64,000 bases of DNA from Carnobacterium gallinarum DSM 4847 (GTDB taxonomy: Bacteria > Bacillota > Bacilli > Lactobacillales > Carnobacteriaceae): the NCBI RefSeq assembly GCF_000744375.1, contig NZ_JQLU01000005.1, positions 2,899,496 to 2,963,495 on the forward strand, read 5' to 3'. Below, one piece after another: positions 46,065-58,291 of the stretch. The number at the start of each line of letters is the position of its first letter. Within the stretch, counting starts at the first letter, position 1. The position numbers and the translations under genes are program-made. The notes under the pieces were generated by a model. The model saw only the letters and a program-made list of their open reading frames with translations. It was not told the origin of the DNA and ran no database searches.

Positions 46065-47210
46065 ATGGTGAAAAAAATAAGCTTGTTGGGTGCCACGGGT
46101 TCAGTTGGAGAGAATACAATTGCGGTTGTAATGGCTCATCCAGATAAATTTAAAATAAATTCACTTTCTTTTTATCAAAATGTGAAGAAAGGACGAGAAT
46201 TAATTCGACTATTGCAGCCAAAAATGGTAGCAGTTGGTACTCAAGCATTAGCAAATGAATTGAGCTTAGAATTTCCAAATGTAATCTTTACATATGGAGT
46301 GGAAGGATTATCTGAAATAGTGGCTTTGCCAGAGATTGATATAGTTTTAACGGCTGTAAGTGGCAGCGTAGGGTTATTACCTACTTTGACTGCAATCGAG
46401 TTAGGTAAGACCATTGCACTTGCCAATAAGGAAACGTTAGTGATGGCAGGCTCAATTGTTACGGATTTGGCTCGACGTAAGAATGTACAACTATTGCCAG
46501 TTGATAGTGAACATTCGGCTATTTTTCAATGCCTACAAGGGGAACGACTAGCAGAAGTAGACCAGTTGATGATAACGGCTTCAGGCGGTAGTTTTAGAGA
46601 AAAAAGCCGTCTTGAATTGGAAAACGTTACATTATCAGATGCATTGAAACATCCAAATTGGTCAATGGGACAAAAAATTACAATTGATTCAGCGACGATG
46701 ATGAACAAAGGTTTAGAAGTAATCGAAGCTCATTGGTTATTTGGTTTAGATTATGATAAAATTAAAGTTGTTTTACACAAAGAAAGTATTGTTCATTCAA
46801 TGGTTCATTTTGTTGATGGTGCAGTAATGGCACAAATGGGAGCCAGTGATATGCGAGAGCCAATTCAATATGCTCTTTCTTATCCCCGTAGAATTCCCAT
46901 GAAACAACCAAAACCCTTTGATTTAACAACGATTGGTGCACTTCATTTTGAAAAAATGGATTTTCAACGATTTCCCTTATTGGCATTAGCCTACGAATCA
47001 GGTAAAATGGGAGGAACAGCCCCAACAATGATGAATGCGGCTAATGAAATTGCTACTGCTGCTTTTATTGCGGGTGAAATACCGTTTTTGGCGATTGAAA
47101 CCTACGTAGAAAAAGCAATTAAGATGGAAAATTATGTGAAGCATCCAGATTTAACAACCATTCTTACAGTAGACACAGAAACAAGAAATTTGGTCAAAAG
47201 TTGGCTATAA
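46065..47210 (+). CDS. dxr: 1-deoxy-D-xylulose 5-phosphate reductoisomerase
   Basis: 381 aa. It makes methylerythritol phosphate in the non-mevalonate isoprenoid pathway, supplying precursors for uppS. NADPH site GATGSVGEN (residues 9-17), metal/substrate blocks ANKETLVMAG, PVDSEHSAIFQCLQ and NHPNWSMG-like KHPNWSMG, and the C-terminal APTMMNAANEIA. A TTG at 46035 would add ten residues (MSSFDSYFYC) and lies about 11 nt after AAAGGAAG; the ATG at 46065 matches family starts but has no good ribosome binding site, so the start is uncertain. Confidence 0.95.
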   Translation: MVKKISLLGATGSVGENTIAVVMAHPDKFKINSLSFYQNVKKGRELIRLLQPKMVAVGTQALANELSLEFPNVIFTYGVEGLSEIVALPEIDIVLTAVSGSVGLLPTLTAIELGKTIALANKETLVMAGSIVTDLARRKNVQLLPVDSEHSAIFQCLQGERLAEVDQLMITASGGSFREKSRLELENVTLSDALKHPNWSMGQKITIDSATMMNKGLEVIEAHWLFGLDYDKIKVVLHKESIVHSMVHFVDGAVMAQMGASDMREPIQYALSYPRRIPMKQPKPFDLTTIGALHFEKMDFQRFPLLALAYESGKMGGTAPTMMNAANEIATAAFIAGEIPFLAIETYVEKAIKMENYVKHPDLTTILTVDTETRNLVKSWL

Positions 47211-47223
47211 AGGAGCGAATTAT

Positions 47224-48495
47224 ATGGTAACAACTATTATTACATTTTTGATAGTTTTTAGCATTTTAGTTGTTGTTCATGAATATGGACACTTTTATTT
47301 TGCAAAACGATCTGGAATCCTTGTTCGTGAATTCGCGATTGGATTTGGTCCTAAAATTTTTTCATATCGGAAAAATGGGACAACGTATACATTAAGAATT
47401 CTACCTATTGGCGGTTATGTACGTATGGCTGGGTATGGGGAAGAAGAGACTGAGATTAAACCAGGAATGCCAATTGGGCTAGTTATTAATTCAGAGGGCA
47501 TTGTAACAACAATTAATACCTCAAAGAAAACCCAATTAATGGAAGCCGTTCCGATGGAAGTTGTTTCGATTGATTTAGAAAAAGAATTATTCGTTGAAGG
47601 CTATTTAGCTGGCAACGAAGATGAATTAGTTCGTTATCCTGTTTTTCATGATGCAACAATTATTGAAGAGGATGGAACAGAAGTACAGATTGCACCGATT
47701 GATGTTCAATTTCAATCAGCAAGTTTGCCTAATCGTATGATGACGAATTTTGCTGGACCAATGAACAACTTTATTCTGGCAATTATTGCTTTTACAATTT
47801 TGGCTTTTATTCAAGGTGGAGTGCTTAGTTCAGATAATCGTGTTGGTGAAGTGGAAGCTGACGGTATTGCTAAAAAATCTGGAATAGTTACTGGGGATAG
47901 AATTTTATCTGTAGCAGGAAAGAAAACGGATAAATGGGCGGATGTAGTAGCTGCTATTCAAGCAAATCCTGATAAAAAAATTGATCTTGAAATTGAAAAT
48001 GCCGATGGTGGCGTAGTGAAAGTTATTCCTGTAACTCCAAAATCAAATAAAATTGATAAAGAAAAAACTGTTGGAATGATTGGGGTTAGCCCTTATGTTG
48101 AAAAGTCGTTTTTAGCTAAAATCACATTTGGTTTTACACATACGTGGTCAGTAATGGTTCAGATTTTTGTTGGGCTAGGTTCGATTTTTACTAAAGGGTT
48201 TAAAGTTTTCTCTGGACCAGTTGGTATTTATGCCGCAACCGATCAAGTTGTTAAATTAGGACCAATGTACGTCTTTAACTTTTTAGCAGTGTTAAGTATT
48301 AATCTAGGAATTGTCAATTTATTGCCAATTCCAGCTTTAGATGGTGGAAAATTAGTTCTGAATTTTATTGAAGGGATTCGTGGGAAACCATTAGATCCAG
48401 ATAAAGAAGGAATTATTACCATGATTGGCTTTGGTTTAATGATGTTATTAATGATTTTTGTTACGTGGAATGATTTACAAAAATTCTTCTTTTAA
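47224..48495 (+). CDS. rseP: RseP/RasP site-2 membrane metalloprotease
   Basis: 423 aa. Zinc motif HEYGH (residues 19-23) in the first membrane helix, a PDZ domain (about 195-285, with GDRILSVAGKKTDKW), and the C-terminal site-2 block NLLPIPALDGGK in the third-fourth helix. It cuts membrane anchors after a first protease, e.g. anti-sigma factors and signal-peptide remnants (RasP in Bacillus; Eep in enterococci, which processes pheromone precursors). GGAG ribosome binding site. 14 bp after dxr. Confidence 0.96.
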   Translation: MVTTIITFLIVFSILVVVHEYGHFYFAKRSGILVREFAIGFGPKIFSYRKNGTTYTLRILPIGGYVRMAGYGEEETEIKPGMPIGLVINSEGIVTTINTSKKTQLMEAVPMEVVSIDLEKELFVEGYLAGNEDELVRYPVFHDATIIEEDGTEVQIAPIDVQFQSASLPNRMMTNFAGPMNNFILAIIAFTILAFIQGGVLSSDNRVGEVEADGIAKKSGIVTGDRILSVAGKKTDKWADVVAAIQANPDKKIDLEIENADGGVVKVIPVTPKSNKIDKEKTVGMIGVSPYVEKSFLAKITFGFTHTWSVMVQIFVGLGSIFTKGFKVFSGPVGIYAATDQVVKLGPMYVFNFLAVLSINLGIVNLLPIPALDGGKLVLNFIEGIRGKPLDPDKEGIITMIGFGLMMLLMIFVTWNDLQKFFF

Positions 48496-48580
48496 ACAGT
48501 TTGTATAGTTTTTAGAAGAGTGTTGGGTTATCATAAAAGGATATATTTTACACGATTAACAAAAAATGCTGATTCAGTAA

Positions 48581-50329
<1,749 letters not shown>

Positions 50330-50359
50330 TCAAAATATGATACAATAAAATAGTTAAAG

Positions 50360-50394
50360 AAAAAGGCACCTTTTTAGGAAGTGTGCCTTTTTCC
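50360..50394 (+). terminator. Intrinsic terminator after proS
   Basis: Stem AAAAAGGCAC (50360-50369) / GTGCCTTTTT (50383-50392). It separates proS from polC, which then needs read-through or a promoter in the short gap. Confidence 0.8.
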
Positions 50395-50447
50395 AACGTC
50401 AATCTTTAACATATAGTAGCAAGGCAATCCAAAGGAAGGGGTATCCT

Positions 50448-53400
50448 ATGAGTTTAAGTCAAGAAGAACTATTTCAAAAATTATTGGAGCAAATTGATTT
50501 GCACCAGGAAATAGAGTACCGTCCTTATTTTGAAAAGGCTAGTATCCAAAAAGTAACTGTGCATAAGCAATCGAAGATATGGCATTTCCATTTCTTTTTT
50601 CAAGAAATCCTGCCATTTGAAATTTATCAAAACCTTTCAGAACGACTACAGATTGCATTCCGGTCAATTGCCAATGTTTCGTTTTCTATTGAGACGGAGA
50701 ATCCGCAAGTAACTCTTGAAAAATTAGAACATTATTGGCCAGAAGCAGTGAAGCGTAGTGGGGTTTCTTCGCCTATCATCAATCAACTTTTTCGAGAACA
50801 ATTGCCGGTTTTAAATCTAAAAAAAATTCAATTATATGTTGAGAATGAAGTTGTCAAAGGACATTTGACGAATCAATATTTACCACCTGTTGAAGCAGAA
50901 TATCAACGTTTAGGTTTTCCAAAATTCCGAATTGAACCAGTGATTGATGAAGAAGCGAACCAAGCTAAACTAACTGAATTTAAAGCGAAACGCGAAGAGG
51001 CAGAGAATCTTTTAGCAGAACGTGCTGCAGATAACTTACAAAAAGCCGATGAAGAACGTAAACGTAACGGTGGCGACAATAAAGTAGCTAATTTACCTAA
51101 AGGCAAGCTAACATTAGGACGTGCGATTAATGATAAAGAAGAAATTAAACCAATGTCCGAGATTATTGAAGAAGAACGTCGTGTAACAATTGAAGGATAT
51201 GTTTTTGATGTGGAAGTTCGTGTCTTACGTTCCGAGCGTCAAATACTGATCTTAAAAATTACCGATTATACTTCCTCGTTCTCAGTTAAAAAATTCTCTA
51301 ACTCACCAGAAGATGAAGCTGTTTTTGCTGCATTGAAAAAAGGGATGTGGGTTCGAGCGAGAGGCTCTGTTCAAGAAGATAACTTTATGCGTGATTTAGT
51401 GATGAATGCGCAAGATATCAGCGAAGTCAGTCATGAAACTCGTAAAGATACTGCTGAAGAAGGCAAAAAACGGTCTGAATTGCATTTGCATAGTAATATG
51501 AGTCAAATGGATGCTACGAATAATATTTCAGATTTAGTAGCACAAGCTGGCAAATGGGGGCATCCGGCTATTGCAATTACCGATCATGGTGGAGCACAAT
51601 CCTTTCCAGATGCGTATCATGCTGGGAAAAAACATGGAGTAAAGATTTTATATGGAATTGAAGCGAATATTGTTGATGATGGTGTTCCAATTGCTTATAA
51701 TCCTGAGCATCGATTATTAAATGAAGCGACTTATGTAGTTTTTGATGTGGAAACAACTGGACTTTCTGCAGTTTACGATACAATTATTGAGTTAGCTGCA
51801 GTGAAAATGTACAAAGGCAATATTATTGATACCTTTGAACAATTTATTGATCCAGGACACCCATTATCCCAGACAACTATTAATCTGACTGGAATTACCG
51901 ATGATATGGTGCGAGGTTCTAAATCAGAAGAAGAAGTTTTACGTCTATTTAAGGAATTCTCTGGCAACGATATTTTAGTTGCTCATAATGCTAGCTTTGA
52001 TATGGGGTTCTTAAATACCAGCTACGGTAAATATGCTATTCCAGAAGCGGAAAATCCCGTGATTGATACATTGGAAATGTCACGTTTCTTACATCCACAA
52101 TTAAAAAGTCATCGTCTAAACACGTTGGCAAAGCGTTATGGCGTTAATCTGGAACAACATCACCGAGCTATTTATGATTCGGAATCTACCGGTCAGTTAT
52201 GCTGGATATTTATTAAAGAAGCGAAAGAAGAACATGATATGGAATATCATGATGATTTAAATAAGCATATTGGTGAAGGGGATTCTTACAAACGAGCGCG
52301 TCCATTTCATGCGACAATTCTGGCGACTAGTCAAGATGGTCTGAAAAATCTATTTAAATTAGTTTCGATGTCGATGGTCAATTATTTTTATCGTATTCCA
52401 CGAATTCCACGATCAAAATTAAGTGAACTACGTGAAGGTTTAATAGTAGGTTCAGCCTGTAGTTCAGGCGAGATTTTTGAAGCCATGATGCAGAAGGGTT
52501 ATGAAGAAGCAAAAAATCGAGCAAAATTTTATGATTATTTAGAAGTTATGCCAAAACCTGTTTATGCACCTCTAATTGAACGGGAATTAGTAAAAAATGT
52601 TAAAGATTTAGAAGAAATTATGCGAAATATTGTGCGGATGGGAAATGAACTAGACAAACCAGTTGTTGCAACCGGAAATGTTCATTACCTGAATCCAGAA
52701 GATTCGACTTATCGTAAGATTTTGATTCATTCTCAAGGTGGAGCGAATCCGCTGAATCGAAGTAGTTTACCAGAAGTTCATTTTAGAACGACTGATGAAA
52801 TGTTGAAGGAATTTAGTTTTCTAGGTAAAGAAGTAGCTGAGCAAATTGTTGTCGAGAATGCACAAAAAGTAGTGGATATGGTAGATGATGATATTACGCC
52901 AGTCAAAACGGATTTGTATACACCTAAAATTGAAGGGTCAGAAGATGAAATCCGCAAGTTAAGTTACGATGAAGCACATCGCTTATACGGAGAAGAATTA
53001 CCTGACATCGTTGAAAAAAGAATTGAAAAAGAACTGAAAAGTATTATCGGAAATGGATTCTCAGTTATTTATTTAATCTCGCAAAAATTGGTGCATAAAA
53101 GTGTTAATGATGGCTATTTAGTTGGTTCTCGTGGTTCCGTTGGTTCTAGCTTTGTTGCAACCATGACGGGGATTACCGAAGTAAATCCAATGCCACCACA
53201 TTATCGTTGCCCAGAGTGTCAATACTCAGAATTCTTTGAAGATGGCTCTGTTGGTTCAGGGTATGATTTGCCCGAAAAGGCTTGTCCTAAGTGTGGCGCT
53301 CGCTTATTTAAAGATGGTCATGATATTCCTTTTGAAACGTTCTTAGGGTTCCATGGGGATAAAGTACCCGATATTGATTTAAACTTTTCTGGTGATTATC

Positions 53401-54797
53401 AATCAGAAGCTCATAATTATACTAAAGTTCTTTTTGGTGAAGAATATGTGTATCGTGCTGGAACTATTGGTACAGTAGCCGATCGAACTGCCTATGGTTT
53501 TGTGAAAGGTTATGAACGAGATTTAAATCTAAACTTCCGTGCAGCTGAAATTGATCGTTTAGCTAAAGGATCAACTGGTGTAAAACGGACAACTGGTCAG
53601 CATCCTGGGGGGATTATTGTTATTCCTGATTATATGGATGTCTATGATTTTACACCTATTCAATTCCCTGCAGATGCGCAAGACTCTGAATGGAAGACCA
53701 CCCATTTTGATTTCCATTCGATTCACGATAATGTGCTAAAACTCGACATACTGGGACACGATGATCCCACTGTCATTCGGATGCTACAAGATTTATCTGG
53801 AATTGATCCTAAAACGATTCCTACAGATGATCCGGATGTCATGCAGATTTTTGGTGGAACAGATATTCTAGGTGTGACAGCTAAGCAAATTGAATCAAAC
53901 ACTGGAACATTAGGAATTCCTGAATTTGGGACTCGTTTTGTGCGTGGAATGTTAGAACAAACAAAACCAACGACCTTTGCTGAGCTACTACAAATTTCTG
54001 GATTATCTCATGGGACTGATGTTTGGTTAGGCAATGCCGAAGAGCTCATTCGCTTAAAAGATATACCGTTGTCACAAGTTATTGGTTGTCGGGATGATAT
54101 CATGGTTTATTTGATTCATAATGGTCTAGATGATGGCTTGGCCTTTAAAATTATGGAAAGTGTGCGTAAAGGAAAAGGGATTCCTGATGATTGGCAAAAG
54201 TCAATGCGAGATGAAAAAATTCCTACATGGTATATTGATTCGTGTTTGAAAATTAAGTATATGTTCCCAAAAGCCCATGCGGCAGCCTATGTATTGATGG
54301 CATTACGGGTAGCATATTACAAAGTTCATTTCCCAATTCTGTACTATGCAGCCTATTTTTCTGTTCGGGCTAGTGATTTTGATTTAGTCGCTATGAGTCA
54401 AGGAAAAGAAGCAATTAAAGCAAAAATGAAAGAAATTAATGACAAAGGTTTAGATGCTTCAACTAAAGAAAAAAATCTATTGACAGTTTTAGAATTGTGT
54501 AATGAAATGGTTGAACGTGGTTTTGAATTTAAAATGATTGATTTATACAAATCTGATGCAAATGATTTTGTTATTGAAGGCAACTCTTTAATTGCACCAT
54601 TTAGAGCGGTTCCTAGTTTAGGAGCCAACGTTGCGAATCAAATTTGTATCGCTCGTGAAGAGAAAAAATTCTTATCTAAGGAAGATTTGGCAACTCGCGG
54701 GAAAGTTTCTAAAACATTAATTGAATATATGACTGAAAATAATGTCTTAAAAGATTTACCTGATGAAAATCAATTATCTTTATTTGATATGATGTAA
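50448..54797 (+). CDS. polC: DNA polymerase III PolC (Gram-positive replicative polymerase)
   Basis: 1449 aa, full length. Order: N-terminal domain (to about 225), OB domain (about 238-330), PHP start [12 protein letters not shown] (about 343), the inserted proofreading exonuclease FDVETTGLS (about 432-590) with the HNASFD and [10 protein letters not shown] blocks, PHP continuation, the four-Cys zinc site CPECQY...CPKCGA (about 922-948), palm acid residues in [12 protein letters not shown], and fingers to the C-end. The last residues, NQLSLFDMM, end with the QLSLF clamp-binding motif. It replicates the leading strand with DnaE. AAGGAAGGGG ribosome binding site. Confidence 0.98.
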   Translation: MSLSQEELFQKLLEQIDLHQEIEYRPYFEKASIQKVTVHKQSKIWHFHFFFQEILPFEIYQNLSERLQIAFRSIANVSFSIETENPQVTLEKLEHYWPEAVKRSGVSSPIINQLFREQLPVLNLKKIQLYVENEVVKGHLTNQYLPPVEAEYQRLGFPKFRIEPVIDEEANQAKLTEFKAKREEAENLLAERAADNLQKADEERKRNGGDNKVANLPKGKLTLGRAINDKEEIKPMSEIIEEERRVTIEGYVFDVEVRVLRSERQILILKITDYTSSFSVKKFSNSPEDEAVFAALKKGMWVRARGSVQEDNFMRDLVMNAQDISEVSHETRKDTAEEGKKRSELHLHSNMSQMDATNNISDLVAQAGKWGHPAIAITDHGGAQSFPDAYHAGKKHGVKILYGIEANIVDDGVPIAYNPEHRLLNEATYVVFDVETTGLSAVYDTIIELAAVKMYKGNIIDTFEQFIDPGHPLSQTTINLTGITDDMVRGSKSEEEVLRLFKEFSGNDILVAHNASFDMGFLNTSYGKYAIPEAENPVIDTLEMSRFLHPQLKSHRLNTLAKRYGVNLEQHHRAIYDSESTGQLCWIFIKEAKEEHDMEYHDDLNKHIGEGDSYKRARPFHATILATSQDGLKNLFKLVSMSMVNYFYRIPRIPRSKLSELREGLIVGSACSSGEIFEAMMQKGYEEAKNRAKFYDYLEVMPKPVYAPLIERELVKNVKDLEEIMRNIVRMGNELDKPVVATGNVHYLNPEDSTYRKILIHSQGGANPLNRSSLPEVHFRTTDEMLKEFSFLGKEVAEQIVVENAQKVVDMVDDDITPVKTDLYTPKIEGSEDEIRKLSYDEAHRLYGEELPDIVEKRIEKELKSIIGNGFSVIYLISQKLVHKSVNDGYLVGSRGSVGSSFVATMTGITEVNPMPPHYRCPECQYSEFFEDGSVGSGYDLPEKACPKCGARLFKDGHDIPFETFLGFHGDKVPDIDLNFSGDYQSEAHNYTKVLFGEEYVYRAGTIGTVADRTAYGFVKGYERDLNLNFRAAEIDRLAKGSTGVKRTTGQHPGGIIVIPDYMDVYDFTPIQFPADAQDSEWKTTHFDFHSIHDNVLKLDILGHDDPTVIRMLQDLSGIDPKTIPTDDPDVMQIFGGTDILGVTAKQIESNTGTLGIPEFGTRFVRGMLEQTKPTTFAELLQISGLSHGTDVWLGNAEELIRLKDIPLSQVIGCRDDIMVYLIHNGLDDGLAFKIMESVRKGKGIPDDWQKSMRDEKIPTWYIDSCLKIKYMFPKAHAAAYVLMALRVAYYKVHFPILYYAAYFSVRASDFDLVAMSQGKEAIKAKMKEINDKGLDASTKEKNLLTVLELCNEMVERGFEFKMIDLYKSDANDFVIEGNSLIAPFRAVPSLGANVANQICIAREEKKFLSKEDLATRGKVSKTLIEYMTENNVLKDLPDENQLSLFDMM

Positions 54798-54810
54798 GTA
54801 AAGAAATTTA

Positions 54811-54855
54811 GGTTCCATTGTTGTTACTAATTGTAACAACAATGGGCTTTTTTAT
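54811..54855 (+). terminator. Intrinsic terminator after polC
   Basis: Perfect 13-bp stem CCATTGTTGTTAC (54815-54827) / GTAACAACAATGG (54833-54845) and GCTTTTTT. Confidence 0.9.
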
Positions 54856-54940
54856 TTAATAATAGTCTTTATTTAAATTGGAATTGATGATATTATTTAA
54901 AGGTAAGAAAAATAAAAAGTATCTTAAGGAGGATATTTTA

Positions 54941-55651
54941 ATGAATAATGAGTATCAAGTAGCCAGTCAAACAGGGCTAGGGAGATTTTTTGCAAAAGTA
55001 TACGCTTGGGTTGCTGCAGGACTGTTTTTAAGCGCAGCCACTTCTTTTGTATTGTTGTATACTAATAGTTTTATTTCTCAATTTTTTTGGACATTAGTTT
55101 ATAATACGAATGGATTAATTATTTGGGGATTTGTGATTTTAGAATTTATTTTAGTTTTTTCATTAAGAATAAAAAATGGAAAACTAAAAAGTACTCCTGT
55201 AACAATTAGTGGTTATATATTGTATTCAGTTGTTAGTGGAATCACATTGTCGGTTATCTTGTTAGCATATACAGATTCAAGCATTTTAAATGCATTTCTA
55301 TCTACCGTAGTTACATTTGGTGGAATGAGTTTACTTGGCTTTGTGACAAAAAAAGATTTGTCAGGTATAGGTGGGGCTTTATTGAGTGCTTTGCTTGGAT
55401 TAATTATTGCTTCAGTAGTTAATTTAGTTTTATTACAAAGTGAAACAGGTGACTTTATTTTATCAATTATTACCGTGATTATTTTTTCTGGTTTAACAGC
55501 TTATGATACACAAAAATGTAAAGTTTTGTATGCACATTATGGTGAAACAGAGATGGCCAATAGCATTGCAATCAATTGTGCGTTAGAATTATACTTAGAT
55601 TTTATTAACATTTTCATTGCGTTGTTACGTATTTTTGGGAAACGTCGCTAA
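54941..55651 (+). CDS. Bax inhibitor-1/YccA family membrane protein
   Basis: 236 aa with seven predicted membrane helices. Family marks are FFAKVYAWVAAGLFLSAATSF in the first helix, GGMSLLGFVTKKDLSGIG in the middle and FSGLTAYDTQKCK before the last helices, followed by ALELYLDFINIFIALLRIFGKRR. Members behave as pH-sensitive calcium leak channels in Bacillus (YetJ); the role here is an inference. A frame from 54878 runs through the AAGGAGG site, so the ATG at 54941 (8-nt spacing) is the start. It is placed between polC and rimP, which are adjacent in Bacillus. Confidence 0.9.
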   Translation: MNNEYQVASQTGLGRFFAKVYAWVAAGLFLSAATSFVLLYTNSFISQFFWTLVYNTNGLIIWGFVILEFILVFSLRIKNGKLKSTPVTISGYILYSVVSGITLSVILLAYTDSSILNAFLSTVVTFGGMSLLGFVTKKDLSGIGGALLSALLGLIIASVVNLVLLQSETGDFILSIITVIIFSGLTAYDTQKCKVLYAHYGETEMANSIAINCALELYLDFINIFIALLRIFGKRR

Positions 55652-55746
55652 AAGCAAGAACTACTTAGTCAAATTCATAGAAGATACAAAAGTTTATTCT
55701 ATAAATAAAAGCAACGATTAAAATCCAATAAGAACCGTGACTTTAG

Positions 55747-55775
55747 TTGCAAATACTATGAAAACATGCTATTAT
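55747..55775 (+). promoter_or_regulatory. Promoter of the rimP-nusA-infB operon
   Basis: TTGCAA (55747-55752), 17-nt spacer, TATTAT (55770-55775) with an extended -10 TG (TGCTATTAT). Confidence 0.7.
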
Positions 55776-55801
55776 AGTTAGTGTATTTAGATATCCTGTA
55801 G

Positions 55802-55830
55802 AGAGTGAGCGGCGACGCTCACTCTTTTTC
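55802..55830 (+). terminator. Leader terminator/attenuator ahead of rimP-nusA
   Basis: Stem GAGTGAGCG (55803-55811) / CGCTCACTC (55816-55824) with a GCGA tetraloop, then TTTTTC. It lies about 20 nt after the predicted transcription start and before the first gene. Confidence 0.8.
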
Positions 55831-55868
55831 GGCAGTCGGGTGAAAAGTGTCTAAAGGAGGCGATGAGA

Positions 55869-56342
55869 TTGAGTAATGTGGTTGATACGGTCAAGAATAT
55901 TGTTCAACCAATCGTTGACGAATTCAATTTTGAATTAGTTGACGTGGAATTTGTAAAAGAAGGTAAAAACTGGTTTTTAAGAACCTATATTGATAAACCA
56001 GGTGGAATTGACATTGAAGAGTGTGCATTAATCAGTGAGAAAATCAGTGAAAAGATGGATAGTATTCAACCAGATCCAATTCCTCAAATGTATTTCTTGG
56101 AAGTATCTTCTCCAGGAGCAGAAAGACCATTAAAAAAAGAAAAAGATTATCAAAATGCAATTGGCTCATATGTGAATATTTCATTGTATGAACCAGTCAA
56201 CGGTGAAAAGATGTACGAAGGAACGTTAAAAGAAGTAACTGAAGATAGTCTAACAGTAACAATTCGTATTAAAACTAGAGAAAAAGACATGGAATTCAAT
56301 CGTAAGAAAATTGCAAAAGCAAGATTAGCAATTAAATTTTAA
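55869..56342 (+). CDS. rimP: Ribosome maturation factor RimP
   Basis: 157 aa. It helps assembly of the 30S head. Family blocks: VKNIVQPIVDEFNFELVDVEFVKEG, TYIDKPGGIDIEECALIS, and VSSPGAERPL. The ATG at 55863 is only 2 nt from AAAGGAGG; the TTG at 55869 (8-nt spacing) gives the usual family start (SNVVDTV) and is preferred. It begins the rimP-nusA-rnpM-ylxQ-infB-rbfA operon. Confidence 0.95.
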   Translation: MSNVVDTVKNIVQPIVDEFNFELVDVEFVKEGKNWFLRTYIDKPGGIDIEECALISEKISEKMDSIQPDPIPQMYFLEVSSPGAERPLKKEKDYQNAIGSYVNISLYEPVNGEKMYEGTLKEVTEDSLTVTIRIKTREKDMEFNRKKIAKARLAIKF

Positions 56343-56386
56343 CGATGACTAGAATTAAATTACTGTAGACAGGAGAGAAGAAAATA

Positions 56387-57673
56387 ATGAGCAAAGAAAT
56401 GTTAAATGCTCTTGATGCTTTAGAAACTGAAAAAGGGATTGCTAAAGAAATTGTGATTGAAGCCCTAGAAGCTGCTTTAGTTTCTGCTTATAAAAGAAAT
56501 TATAGCCAAGCACAAAATGTTGAAGTTGAATTTGACATGAAAAAAGGCAATATTCATGTTTATGCAGTAAAAGAAGTTGTAGAGGTGGTCTTTGATTCTC
56601 GTTTAGAAGTGAGTATTGAAGATGCAATGGACATCAATAAAGCGTACGAAATCGGTGATAAGATTCGCTTTGAAGTGACACCAAAAGATTTTGGTCGGAT
56701 TGCTGCTCAAACAGCAAAACAAGTGATTATGCAACGTGTTCGTGAAGCAGAGCGCAGTATTATTTATAATGAGTTTGTTGCTTACGAAAACGATATTATG
56801 CAAGGAATCGTAGAACGCCAAGATAATCGTTATATCTATGTGAATTTAGGGAAAATCGAAGCGGTGCTATCGAAGCAAGAACAAATTCCAAATGAAACAT
56901 ATAAAGCTCATGACCGAATCAAAGTTTATGTGACGAAAGTAGAAAATACATCAAAAGGTCCACAAATTTTTGTAAGTCGTAGTCATCCAGATTTATTAAA
57001 ACGTCTATTTGAACAAGAAGTTCCTGAGATTTATGATGGAACAGTTGAAATTGTTTCGATTGCTCGTGAAGCTGGTGATCGTGCTAAAGTAGCGGTTATG
57101 TCAAGAGATGCTAATATTGATCCAGTTGGAACTTGTGTTGGGCCAAAGGGGCAACGTGTTCAAGCAATTGTGAATGAGTTAAAAGGCGAAAATATGGATA
57201 TTGTAGAATGGAACGAAGATCCAGCAGTTTATATTGCGAATGCTTTAAATCCTGCACAAGTTGTCAATGTTACATTTAACGAAGCACAAGGAAGCTGTGT
57301 CGTTGTGGTTCCAGATTATCAATTGTCATTAGCTATCGGAAAACGTGGTCAAAATGCCCGTTTAGCTGCTAAGTTAACTGGATATAAAATTGATATTAAA
57401 TCTGAATCAGATATGGCAGCTTTATTAGATGCTCAAGAAGAAGCAGGAATGGAAGAAGCAGTGGATTATGCTGAAGCAGTTGAAGAAACGTTAGCAATTG
57501 AGTCAGAAATGAATGCTGAGGAAGTCATTGAAAACTTTGAAGATTTAGAAGATAGTGCAGAATTAGATGAAGCGGAAGAATTAAATTCTGAAGTAGAAGA
57601 AAATATCCTAAATCCTGAAGATGCAGAAAATATGATTGAACTAGCCGAAGAGCGTGACGGAATCGAAGAATAA
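56387..57673 (+). CDS. nusA: Transcription termination/antitermination factor NusA
   Basis: 428 aa. N-terminal RNA-polymerase-binding domain (to about residue 130), S1 domain (about 135-200, starting GIVERQDNRYIYVNLGK), KH1 (with VGTCVGPKGQRVQAIVNEL) and KH2 (ending AIGKRGQNARLAAKL), followed by an acidic Glu-rich tail of about 80 residues (from about 345), as in other Lactobacillales. It binds RNA polymerase and strengthens pausing and intrinsic termination; the leader hairpin upstream could be an autoregulatory target. Confidence 0.97.
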   Translation: MSKEMLNALDALETEKGIAKEIVIEALEAALVSAYKRNYSQAQNVEVEFDMKKGNIHVYAVKEVVEVVFDSRLEVSIEDAMDINKAYEIGDKIRFEVTPKDFGRIAAQTAKQVIMQRVREAERSIIYNEFVAYENDIMQGIVERQDNRYIYVNLGKIEAVLSKQEQIPNETYKAHDRIKVYVTKVENTSKGPQIFVSRSHPDLLKRLFEQEVPEIYDGTVEIVSIAREAGDRAKVAVMSRDANIDPVGTCVGPKGQRVQAIVNELKGENMDIVEWNEDPAVYIANALNPAQVVNVTFNEAQGSCVVVVPDYQLSLAIGKRGQNARLAAKLTGYKIDIKSESDMAALLDAQEEAGMEEAVDYAEAVEETLAIESEMNAEEVIENFEDLEDSAELDEAEELNSEVEENILNPEDAENMIELAEERDGIEE

Positions 57674-57689
57674 TTGGAGGGATAAATAG

Positions 57690-57974
57690 ATGCAAAAGCG
57701 AAAAGTTCCAATGCGCAAATGTGTTGTCACTAACGAGATGAGACCGAAGAAAGAAATGATTCGGATTGTTAGAAACAAAGAAGGCGTTGTAGCCCTTGAT
57801 CCAACAGGAAAACTACCTGGACGTGGAGCTTATGTTTCTATTGAGCCAGAAGTTGTTCAAGCCGCTTGGGATAAACATATATTAGATCGTCATTTAGAGG
57901 CAACAATTTCTGATGAATTTTATCAAGAATTGTTGGATTATGTGACTCGTCAGAAAGCACGGATGAGTTTATGA
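57690..57974 (+). CDS. rnpM: YlxR-family RNase P modulator RnpM
   Basis: 94 aa. The family core is RKCVVTNEMRPKKEMIRIVRNKEG, then DPTGKLPGRGAYVS. In Bacillus the protein binds the RNase P RNA and lowers its activity. GGAGGG lies upstream of the ATG. It overlaps ylxQ by 4 nt (ATGA), so translation is coupled. Confidence 0.92.
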   Translation: MQKRKVPMRKCVVTNEMRPKKEMIRIVRNKEGVVALDPTGKLPGRGAYVSIEPEVVQAAWDKHILDRHLEATISDEFYQELLDYVTRQKARMSL

Positions 57975-58276
57975 CCAATGAACAAAAAGTCTTAAATCTG
58001 CTTGGAATGGCTCAGCGTGCTGGTAAATTAGTTACAGGTGAGGATTTAAGTATTAAAGAGATTAGAAACGGGAATGCGAAGCTAGTCATTGTTGCATTAG
58101 ATGCAAGTGAGAATACCCGGAAAAAATTGTCAGATAAAGGTCAGCACTATGAAGTGCCAGTCACTGTTCGTTTTACCAAATTGGAATTGAGTCAAGCGAT
58201 TGGAAAGGAACGAACCATTTGCACAATTATCGATAAAGGCTTCGCAAAGAAATTTCGAGAGTTATTATCAATATAA
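57971..58276 (+). CDS. L7Ae-family RNA-binding protein YlxQ
   Basis: 101 aa with the L7Ae/L30e/S12e fold: LLGMAQRAGKLVTGED at the N-terminus, LVIVALDASENTRKK, and the C-terminal GKERTICTIID block. Such proteins bind kink-turn RNA; the target here is unknown. ATG overlaps the rnpM stop. Confidence 0.92.
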   Translation: MTNEQKVLNLLGMAQRAGKLVTGEDLSIKEIRNGNAKLVIVALDASENTRKKLSDKGQHYEVPVTVRFTKLELSQAIGKERTICTIIDKGFAKKFRELLSI

Positions 58277-58291
58277 TTGGAGGGTGATTAC

